A stretch of 41,314 nt of DNA, from positions 1 through 41,314 of the forward strand of contig NZ_JAUYTR010000022.1 of the NCBI RefSeq assembly GCF_030695065.1, in the 5' to 3' direction. Below, one piece after another: positions 32,744-41,314 of this stretch. The notes beneath the pieces are model-generated. The model saw nothing but the letters and a program-made list of their open reading frames with translations. It was not told the origin of the DNA and made no database searches. The first letter of the stretch is position 1. Each line of letters opens with the position of its first letter. Source of the DNA: Sediminibacterium sp. Its GTDB lineage: Bacteria > Bacteroidota > Bacteroidia > Chitinophagales > Chitinophagaceae. The position numbers and the translations under genes are program-made.

Positions 32744-33358
32744 TTACTCCTTCCCTACACTTCTCTCAACAATAGCATGTATGATTTGATCAAGTTCTTT
32801 TGTTTCATTCAACAACAAATCAAGTTTCTCTATTTTTTCGGTCTCTGTTAAAACAGCTGAGTCTTTGATTAATTTGTACAAGCCCATCATATTAACCATA
32901 TGCCTTCGCACTTCATGAGACTGTTGCCATGTGATTTGCTTCAGCCTTTCGTTTTGCTGCACAATTTGATTTTCTTTTGCTTTGCTTGCAGTGATATCAT
33001 GACCTAAACAAAGAATACCTACAGGGGTTCCCGCTTTGTCTTTGAACAAAGAGAACTCCCAGTGCGTCCAATGGTACTCATTCTTTAAATTACTTGGTTT
33101 TCTTATTTCAATGGGAAAAGATTTGTCGGGATGAATAAAACATTTCTGCACCACTTCATCGCATTTTGCTAAGTCTTCTGGATGAATTGCTACAGATATA
33201 TGTTCGCCTACAAAATGTGGACTCAAAAAAGAAAATCGTTGTTCAAACACGTCATTTACATAAATATACTTTCCTTCTAAATCGGTAATAATTAAAGAAT
33301 AAGTGCTTGAATTCCGCAAGAATTCTGGCAGTAGGTTGATGATTTCTTGTTGGGTCAT
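32744..33358 (-). CDS. PAS-domain protein with an H-box but no ATPase domain
   Basis: A 204-aa cytoplasmic protein. PAS fold: STYSLIITDLEGKYIYVNDVF to FSLFKDKAGTPVGILCLGHDIT (residues about 15-130), followed by a coiled-coil dimerisation helix with WQQSHEVRRHMVNMMGLY (candidate phospho-His in SHEVRR) and a second helix. No HATPase domain follows; the protein ends after VERSVGKE. In Bacteroidota such stand-alone PAS-DHp proteins occur, possibly as phosphate acceptors or as truncated kinases. It lies downstream of katG, with a terminator between them. Confidence 0.8.
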   Translation of the reverse strand: MTQQEIINLLPEFLRNSSTYSLIITDLEGKYIYVNDVFEQRFSFLSPHFVGEHISVAIHPEDLAKCDEVVQKCFIHPDKSFPIEIRKPSNLKNEYHWTHWEFSLFKDKAGTPVGILCLGHDITASKAKENQIVQQNERLKQITWQQSHEVRRHMVNMMGLYKLIKDSAVLTETEKIEKLDLLLNETKELDQIIHAIVERSVGKE

Positions 33359-33400
33359 TCAATAATAATAGGTATCTCAAATATAGGAGTTTGCAACAAT

Positions 33401-33429
33401 AAAAAAGCCCCGAGTAAACTCGAGGCTTT
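33401..33429 (-). terminator. Intrinsic terminator after katG
   Basis: On the minus strand AAAGCC-TCGAG-TTTA-CTCG-GGGCTTT folds into a stem (33404-33429, ten pairs, one mismatch) followed by a T run (33401-33406), 22 bases after the katG stop. A classic rho-independent terminator. Confidence 0.8.
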
Positions 33430-33450
33430 CTATAATAACACAACTAATAT

Positions 33451-35688
<2,238 letters not shown>

Positions 35689-35710
35689 TTACGGTTAAAA
35701 AATTAGAGTG

Positions 35711-35718
35711 CAAAATTA
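35711..35718 (-). promoter_or_regulatory. Candidate katG promoter -7 element
   Basis: TAATTTTG on the minus strand fits TAnnTTTG and lies 38 bases before the katG start. No good -33 TTG is seen at the usual distance. Confidence 0.3.
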
Positions 35719-35770
35719 CACCGAAACTTGCATAGACGGTGTTTATTTTAATTGAAAAATTAGTTACAAA

Positions 35771-37003
35771 ATGTATCATTCAATTTTACTACTTCTGTTA
35801 ACTTTTAGTGGGTTAAACGTAATAAAAGCTCAACAAAAAAAGTTGAAAATTGTTTTCGTAATTGCTGATGGAATTCCTGCAGATTTAATAGAGAAATCGG
35901 CAAAACCCAACCTAAATAAAATTATTGCCAACGGTTTTTATAAAAGAGCTTTTGTTGGGGGGATTAAAAACGCCTTCAACCAAACCCCCACTATTTCTGC
36001 ACCAGGCTACAATAACTTGATTACTGGCACTTGGGCCAACAAACACCAAGTATTAGATAATAATATTAAGAACCCCAATTATCATTACTATTCTATTTTC
36101 AGGTACCTCAAAGAACAATACCCGCAAAAATCAACTGCAGTTTTTTCTACTTGGCAAGACAATAGAACCAAATTGGTTGGTGATGGCTTACCACAAACAG
36201 GCGGTTTTAACATTGACTATGCCTACGATGGGTATGAATTAGACACCCTTCAATTTCCGCACGATAAAGAAGCAAAATATACCCATTTAATTGACAACCA
36301 TGTAATAGCCAAAGCAGACAGCACCATTCGTGTAGCAGCGCCAGATTTATCTTGGATTTATTTACAACATACCGATGATATTGGCCATCGTTTTGGGTAT
36401 AGCCCGCAAATGGAAAAAGCCATTGAATATTTAGACTCGCAAATGGGAACCATTTGGGATGCCATACAATTCAGGCAAAAAAAATACCAGGAAGATTGGT
36501 TATTCATTATTACCACCGACCATGGAAGAGACATTGCAACAGGTAAAAATCATGGTGGTCAATCCGATGGAGAAAGAACTACTTGGATGATAGCTAATAT
36601 CAAAAACTCCAATACTTATTTTCAATTAAACGCGCCTGCCATTGTAGATATACTTCCTACTATGCTGCGTTTTCAAGAAATAAATATTCCTAAAGCAAAT
36701 GAATACGAATTAGATGGCGTTCCAATTATTGGCAATGTTTCCTTGTCGCATTCTTCTGTAGAAAAAAGGGGAGACAGTTTAATGATTCATTGGAAAGCGT
36801 ATGAGAAAAATACCAAAGTTCGTATTCTAGTAAGCTATACCAATCTATTTAAAGAAGGTCAAGAAGACAGCTATGAAACCCTTGCTACCGTTGCAGTTGA
36901 ACAAGAACAATTTTCAATTAATATTGATTCAAATAAACGCTTTGCTAAATTTGTTTTAGTAGGAAAGTACAATACCATCAACACCCAATGGCACAATAAA
37001 TAA
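35771..37003 (+). CDS. Alkaline-phosphatase-superfamily phosphodiesterase (NPP-like)
   Basis: A 410-aa secreted protein with signal ending NVIKAQ. Metal-site residues: D33 ([12 protein letters not shown]), the nucleophile region [15 protein letters not shown] (probably S76 by alignment to the NPP TFPN motif), [17 protein letters not shown], and NHGGQSDG. It belongs to the nucleotide pyrophosphatase/phosphodiesterase type of the alkaline phosphatase superfamily and likely hydrolyses phosphodiesters in the periplasm. Divergent from katG, with 97 bases between them. The stop abuts the start of the converging gene. Confidence 0.87.
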   Translation: MYHSILLLLLTFSGLNVIKAQQKKLKIVFVIADGIPADLIEKSAKPNLNKIIANGFYKRAFVGGIKNAFNQTPTISAPGYNNLITGTWANKHQVLDNNIKNPNYHYYSIFRYLKEQYPQKSTAVFSTWQDNRTKLVGDGLPQTGGFNIDYAYDGYELDTLQFPHDKEAKYTHLIDNHVIAKADSTIRVAAPDLSWIYLQHTDDIGHRFGYSPQMEKAIEYLDSQMGTIWDAIQFRQKKYQEDWLFIITTDHGRDIATGKNHGGQSDGERTTWMIANIKNSNTYFQLNAPAIVDILPTMLRFQEINIPKANEYELDGVPIIGNVSLSHSSVEKRGDSLMIHWKAYEKNTKVRILVSYTNLFKEGQEDSYETLATVAVEQEQFSINIDSNKRFAKFVLVGKYNTINTQWHNK

Positions 37004-37783
37004 CTATCGAATATTGTGCAAATACTCGCTCCCTACTTTTCCGTAATTGTCATTCAAATGCGCAGTTACCAATGCGTTTACTACACGTGATTCTTTTTGT
37101 GAACTGTATTTTTTAATCAGGTTTACTTGCTGATTAATAACGCTCAGTGGTGCTACTACCGGAACAAACTCTGCCAGTACATCATTTTTTAATACCCCAT
37201 ATTCATAATGCTGGTAACAAAATTTCACTTTTTGTCCTTCGGCTAATTGATCTGCATCGCTAATAACCGTTTGATTAAAATAAATTCCTCTATCGGATGC
37301 TGGTATTTTTCTTACAACTGTAGCTCCCGCTTTTTCCCATTGCAGGTAAAAGAAATTTTGTACATCTAATTTATAAAAAGGAATAATTTTTAAAGGCAAT
37401 CCAGTAACCAACAAAACTCGGTAATTGGTCTCGGGTGAATGAAAATATGTTCTAGGATTATACCCTTCGTAATTAAGTGGTCTCGAAACAATTTTATACT
37501 CACTCTGTATAGCTGTAACCTGGTCTTTTACCGTTAAATCTTTACCTGCAGATTTGGGCGTAATTTCTACTCTCCCTCTTTTAAGATGAATTAATACCAA
37601 TTTTGAATTGGCATCTCTCAAAAATATTTTATCGGTAGGCTTAAGCATATCGCCCATTCTAACTCCGCGATTGTTTACAGTATTAATTGCACCCCCCTTT
37701 ACATAAATGACATAAAAATTGTCTTCTTGCATAAAGCTTGTACCCATTAATAAAATCAAAAGGGCAATCAATAATCTGTTCAT
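37004..37783 (-). CDS. Exported protein of unknown function
   Basis: A 259-aa protein with a signal peptide (LLIALLILLMGTSFMQ). The mature part starts FYVIYVKGGAINTVNNRGVR, a beta-strand-rich domain reminiscent of periplasmic FecR-like or SH3-like modules, followed by TYFHSPETNYRVLLVTGLPL and a C-terminal helix (VINQQVNLIKKYSSQKESR). I do not recognise the family. It starts near the histidine phosphatase gene, on the same strand, 33 bases downstream of it, and may be cotranscribed. Confidence 0.7.
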   Translation of the reverse strand: MNRLLIALLILLMGTSFMQEDNFYVIYVKGGAINTVNNRGVRMGDMLKPTDKIFLRDANSKLVLIHLKRGRVEITPKSAGKDLTVKDQVTAIQSEYKIVSRPLNYEGYNPRTYFHSPETNYRVLLVTGLPLKIIPFYKLDVQNFFYLQWEKAGATVVRKIPASDRGIYFNQTVISDADQLAEGQKVKFCYQHYEYGVLKNDVLAEFVPVVAPLSVINQQVNLIKKYSSQKESRVVNALVTAHLNDNYGKVGSEYLHNIR

Positions 37784-37816
37784 CTTCTAATAATTTTCTC
37801 TATTCAAAAATACAAC

Positions 37817-38356
37817 TTAATGCATGGTAGCATTACCACCTCTATGTGATTGTCCAAACTGGAATGCTTGAACTTTCACTGGCTTATTGTTTTCTATTTC
37901 TACCTTAAAGATATAATCATAATCATCATCGCTTAAGGCTTTAACAGGTCGTTGGCCTCCCAATGCTTCAATTGTTTCTAGCACCGTATTTGAATGCCCT
38001 ACTAACAAAACAGTCTTCCCTTTTGCCTTTTCAAGTAATTGGGTGGCAACCGTTCCTAAATTTTTTGGATTGTAAATGTCTAAGGGTGCCGTAATATGTT
38101 CCGCTGTTTGCCTAGTTCTTTTAGTATCGGTTGAATAAATAACAGCAATGCTTTCTTTTTTAAGGTATACGGCTAAATCCTTTGCTCTTTGTTTGCCTTC
38201 TGCAGTTAAATCGGGATTGGCCCTTGTTGCAAATGCCGTGTCTTTTTCGGCGTGCCGAACAATCCATACTGTGGTTGTTTGTGCGACGGCTATACTCCAC
38301 CCAAAAAATAAAATCACCAGGGTCATTAACCCTCTTACTATTTGTCTCGTTTTCAT
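37817..38356 (-). CDS. Histidine phosphatase (SixA/phosphoglycerate mutase-like), exported
   Basis: A 179-aa protein with signal FGWSIAVAQ. The RHG-type motif is TVWIVRHAEKDT, followed by LTAEGKQRAKDLAVYL, STDTKRTRQTAEHI, and LLVGHSNTVLETIEALGG with the second catalytic histidine. It removes phosphate from a small substrate or protein through a phosphohistidine. Divergent from glmS with 130 bases between. It is the first gene of a possible two-gene unit. Confidence 0.88.
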   Translation of the reverse strand: MKTRQIVRGLMTLVILFFGWSIAVAQTTTVWIVRHAEKDTAFATRANPDLTAEGKQRAKDLAVYLKKESIAVIYSTDTKRTRQTAEHITAPLDIYNPKNLGTVATQLLEKAKGKTVLLVGHSNTVLETIEALGGQRPVKALSDDDYDYIFKVEIENNKPVKVQAFQFGQSHRGGNATMH

Positions 38357-38486
38357 TTAATTTTTTTTATTTACCGCAAAAAACCGCAGTTGACGCTGTT
38401 TGCAACTCTAGTTACTGCAAGTTCTTGCAAAACAACAATTTATTCATTAAATATAATTAAACTTGCAACTAAATAAGTCATTTATT

Positions 38487-40325
38487 ATGTGTGGAATTGT
38501 TGGTTATATAGGGCCAAGAGAGGCCTATCCTATTGTGTTAAAGGGGCTGAAAAGATTGGAATACCGCGGTTATGATAGTTCTGGTGTTGCTTTATTGCAC
38601 AATCATCATATTAACGTTTACAAGAAAAAAGGAAAAGTGGCTGAGCTTGAAGAAGCCACTATTGGTCATGACGTGCACGCACATATTGGCATTGGTCATA
38701 CTCGTTGGGCTACCCATGGTGAACCCAGCGACAGAAACGCGCATCCGCATCAATCTCAGAGTGGCGATTTAGCCATGATTCATAATGGAATCATTGAGAA
38801 CTACACTCAAATTAAAAAGGAACTTGAATCAAAAGGATATCATTTTAAAAGTGATACCGATACTGAAGTATTGTTGAATTTTATTGAAGACATTAAAATC
38901 AATAACAACTGTACTTTAGAAGAAGCTTTACGAATTGCATTAAAACGTATTGTTGGTGCTTATTGTATTCTTTTGATTTCGAAGGATGAACCCGATACCA
39001 TTATTGCTGCCCGTAAAGGAAGCCCATTGGTAATTGGTATTGGCAAGGGCGAACATTTTTTAGCTAGTGATGCTTCGCCAATTATTGAATACACAAAAGA
39101 AGTAGTGTATGTAAATGATTATGAAATTGCGATTGTTAAACCCGACGAATTAATTCTGAAGAACTTAGGTAATGAAAAGCAAACGCCTTTTATTACTAAA
39201 CTAGATATGGAATTAGCAGCTATTGAAAAAGGCGGCTATGATCATTTCATGCTCAAAGAAATTCATGAGCAACCCAATACCATTCACGACTGCTTAAGAG
39301 GTCGTTTGTTGCCTCAGAGTTTGCAAATTATGATGGGTGGAATCGAAAATAATATGGATGCATTCATCAATGCAAACCGCATCATGATTGTTGCCTGCGG
39401 TACCAGTTGGCACGCCGGTTTAGTAGCCGAATATTTAATTGAAGAATTCTGTAGAATTCCTGTTGAAGTGGAATACGCTTCTGAATTCCGTTACAGAAAT
39501 CCGGTGATTCATAAAGGTGATGTAATCATTGCCATTTCTCAAAGCGGTGAAACGGCCGATACTTTAGTTGCATTGGAAAGTGCCAAAGAAAAAGGCGCAT
39601 TTATTTTTGGAGTGGTGAATGCAGTAGGTAGCAGCATTGCTCGTTTAAGTCATGCGGGTGCATACACCCATAGTGGCCCTGAAATTGGAGTAGCTAGTAC
39701 CAAAGCTTTCACTGGCCAATTGGCTGTATTAATGATGATGTCGCTAAAAATTGGTTACGCTAAAGGAACACTTTCTAAAGATCGTTATGTTCAATTAATG
39801 CACGATTTAGAAAGCATCCCTGAAAAAATAAAAGAGATTTTAGCCGACACTTCTAATATTGAACGCATTGCAGAAAAATACAAAGACGCTGCAGACTTTT
39901 TGTTCTTAGGAAGAGGATACAATTTCCCTGTTGCGCTAGAAGGCGCGCTTAAACTAAAAGAGATTTCTTACATACATGCAGAAGGATATCCTGCTGCCGA
40001 AATGAAACATGGCCCTATTGCATTGGTAGATGAAAACTTGCCTGTTGTTTTTGTTGCAACAAAAGATTCTTATTACGAGAAAATTGTTTCGAACGTTCAA
40101 GAAATAAAAGCCAGAAAAGGCAAAGTGATTGCTGTAGCAACTGTTGGCGACGAAGTTATTCCTGGCATGGCAGACGACGTCATGTTTGTGCCTGATGCAG
40201 ACGAAGCCATTGCTCCTTTATTAAGCGTTGTGCCTTTGCAATTATTGAGCTACTATGTGGGTCTTTACAAAGGTCTTGACGTAGATAAGCCTAGAAACTT
40301 AGCGAAGAGTGTAACGGTGGAGTAA
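38487..40325 (+). CDS. glmS: Glutamine--fructose-6-phosphate aminotransferase
   Basis: A 612-aa enzyme. I chose ATG 38487 because Cys2 (MCGIVGYIG) must become the N-terminal nucleophile of the glutaminase domain; the upstream start at 38463 would hide it. The glutaminase half has RWATHGEPSDRNAHPH and HNGIIENY; the two SIS domains have ACGTSWHAG, ISQSGETADTL, STKAFTGQLA and LGRGYNFPVALEGALKLKE; the C-terminus is KPRNLAKSVTVE. It makes glucosamine-6-phosphate for cell-wall synthesis. No glmS ribozyme-like sequence is seen upstream. A strong hairpin terminator follows. Confidence 0.97.
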   Translation: MCGIVGYIGPREAYPIVLKGLKRLEYRGYDSSGVALLHNHHINVYKKKGKVAELEEATIGHDVHAHIGIGHTRWATHGEPSDRNAHPHQSQSGDLAMIHNGIIENYTQIKKELESKGYHFKSDTDTEVLLNFIEDIKINNNCTLEEALRIALKRIVGAYCILLISKDEPDTIIAARKGSPLVIGIGKGEHFLASDASPIIEYTKEVVYVNDYEIAIVKPDELILKNLGNEKQTPFITKLDMELAAIEKGGYDHFMLKEIHEQPNTIHDCLRGRLLPQSLQIMMGGIENNMDAFINANRIMIVACGTSWHAGLVAEYLIEEFCRIPVEVEYASEFRYRNPVIHKGDVIIAISQSGETADTLVALESAKEKGAFIFGVVNAVGSSIARLSHAGAYTHSGPEIGVASTKAFTGQLAVLMMMSLKIGYAKGTLSKDRYVQLMHDLESIPEKIKEILADTSNIERIAEKYKDAADFLFLGRGYNFPVALEGALKLKEISYIHAEGYPAAEMKHGPIALVDENLPVVFVATKDSYYEKIVSNVQEIKARKGKVIAVATVGDEVIPGMADDVMFVPDADEAIAPLLSVVPLQLLSYYVGLYKGLDVDKPRNLAKSVTVE

Positions 40326-40355
40326 TGATTTGTTTTTTAGTTATTGCTTAACATA

Positions 40356-40387
40356 AAAATAGTAGGAGTAAAAACTCCTACTATTTT
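40356..40387. terminator. Bidirectional intrinsic terminator between glmS and the collagen-like gene
   Basis: Perfect 14-bp stem, AAAATAGTAGGAGT with ACTCCTACTATTTT, and a 4-nt AAAA loop, flanked by A and T runs on both sides. It can end both the glmS transcript (plus) and the collagen-like transcript (minus). Confidence 0.85.
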
Positions 40388-40433
40388 CATTTGTACTATA
40401 ATTGAGGGAATCCCCTATTTATAGCTATCAGTA

Positions 40434-41314
40434 TTAACGATAATTCATTAAGAACCAGCTTGTACCGTTTGAGATATATTGTAAAAAGCGATAGTCAATT
40501 GAAATGCCACTATTATCTACACTTCCTCCTAAACTTAATACGGAATCTATTTTCTCCTGGTTATTACTAACTCTTAGAACGATTGTTTTCCCATTATTTA
40601 ATGTAGCGTTTGGCAATGTTACTTCAATAGGGTCACGATTCTGACTAGAAGTGATAATAGTTGTTGTATGTATCAATATACCACTAGCATTTACTAGAGA
40701 TGAGAAAGTAGAGTTGTTTATTGTAAAAGTTCTTGAAGAGGTTGTTCCTGCACCAGCAGTGGAAACAGCGTTTTCTCCAGTTGCTCCTGTATCTCCTTTG
40801 TCTCCTTTAATTCCTTGTGGCCCAGTTGCACCGGTTGCTCCGGTTGCTCCTGTATCACCCTTTTCTCCTTTCGCACCATCAACTCCATTTGTACCATTTA
40901 CTCCAGCAACACCTTGAATACCTTGTGCACCTGTATCTCCTTTGTCACCTTTAACGCCAGCAACTCCTTGATCGCCCTTATCACCTTTATCTCCTTTTGC
41001 ACCATCAACTCCATTGATACCATTTGCACCTGCAACTCCTTTCTCTCCTTGAATTCCTTGTGCACCTGTATCTCCTTTGTCACCCTTAACTCCAGCAACA
41101 CCTTGAATACCTTGATCACCCTTTTCTCCCTTATCTCCTGTTAATCCTTTCTCTCCTTGAATTCCTTGTGCACCTGTATCTCCCTTGTCACCTTTAATTC
41201 CAGCAACACCTTGAATACCTTGATCACCCTTTTCTCCTGTTAATCCTATCTCGCCTAGAATTCCTTGAATTCCTAGAGCACCTGTATCTCCCTTGTCACC
41301 TTTAACTCCAGCAA
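40434..41314 (-). CDS. Collagen-like (G-x-y repeat) protein, 5' partial
   Basis: The minus strand is open from the right edge to the stop at 40434, 293 codons in view. About residues 1-190 in view are uninterrupted Gly-x-y triplets (GVAGVKGDKGDTGAQGIQG and variants), with a higher-order unit of about 36-54 residues repeating GDKGDTGAQGIQGVAG. The C-terminal 110 residues are non-collagenous: TTSSRTFTINNSTFSS, TIVLRVSNNQEKID and the end YISNGTSWFLMNYR. Lysine and Asp/Glu in neighbouring triplets should stabilise a triple helix. It is likely a surface or adhesion fibre. Plus-strand frames in this region are artefacts of the repeats. Confidence 0.9.
   Translation of the reverse strand, partial: AGVKGDKGDTGALGIQGILGEIGLTGEKGDQGIQGVAGIKGDKGDTGAQGIQGEKGLTGDKGEKGDQGIQGVAGVKGDKGDTGAQGIQGEKGVAGANGINGVDGAKGDKGDKGDQGVAGVKGDKGDTGAQGIQGVAGVNGTNGVDGAKGEKGDTGATGATGATGPQGIKGDKGDTGATGENAVSTAGAGTTSSRTFTINNSTFSSLVNASGILIHTTTIITSSQNRDPIEVTLPNATLNNGKTIVLRVSNNQEKIDSVLSLGGSVDNSGISIDYRFLQYISNGTSWFLMNYR

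Noticed and set aside
38357..38486. glmS ribozyme or other riboswitch upstream of glmS
   Set aside because: The 130-base divergent region is AT-rich with no ribozyme-like core that I can fold.
40651..41144. Plus-strand frames with Pro/Val/Ala or Cys/Thr/Ser repeats
   Set aside because: They are the opposite strand of the collagen-like triplets.

Overview
The window looks like a chromosome segment of a Bacteroidota bacterium, probably Chitinophagaceae or a close relative. The DNA is AT-rich, starts lack Shine-Dalgarno sites, at least two start regions carry the TAnnTTTG promoter element of this phylum, and several families are typical of it (HAEPLYID-type outer-membrane protein, metal-binding-domain RND adaptors, a type III PKS/UbiA operon). 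The lineage is inferred from gene content, not from a marker search.

Layout. (1) 1-3656: the end of a heavy-metal RND efflux locus: a TolC/CusC-like outer-membrane protein, a CusB-like adaptor, and a second adaptor broken by a frameshift. (2) 3657-11.6 kb: a same-strand series of gene cassettes separated by long related non-coding repeats. The cassettes are an unknown 298-aa protein; a two-gene operon of an SMC/RecF-like ATPase and an aminoglycoside-phosphotransferase-fold kinase; and a complete retron (nucleoside-deoxyribosyltransferase-like effector, msr-msd ncRNA with a readable a1/a2 stem, Ec86-like reverse transcriptase). (3) 11.7-14.8 kb: a DUF2075 helicase with a PD-(D/E)XK nuclease domain, a small zinc-ribbon nuclease-like protein and an ASCH-domain protein. 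(4) 14.8-18.6 kb: small cassettes separated by a second, short C-rich direct repeat: a UPF0175/PIN toxin-antitoxin pair, an AbiEii-like nucleotidyltransferase with its HTH partner, an orphan DUF433 antitoxin and a HAD-like protein. (5) 18.6-22.7 kb: a scrapyard of truncated housekeeping genes (thiamine-binding protein, methyltransferase, Na/Pi cotransporter) around a sensor kinase with no good start and a Fic protein whose start codon lies inside a perfect 32-bp palindrome. (6) 22.8 kb to the end: ordinary chromosome: outer-membrane proteins, a five-gene type III PKS operon with a divergent YceI, a leucine-rich-repeat lipoprotein, a peptidyl-prolyl isomerase, katG, a phosphodiesterase, a histidine phosphatase, glmS, and the 3' part of a collagen-like gene running off the right edge.

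Read together, 3.7-22.7 kb is a defence and toxin-antitoxin island built of repeat-bounded modules. The retron is a recognisable anti-phage system. The ATPase-kinase pair and the 298-aa gene, which sit between the same repeats, are the best candidates for undescribed systems. No integrase, transposase, CRISPR array, tRNA or rRNA was found.
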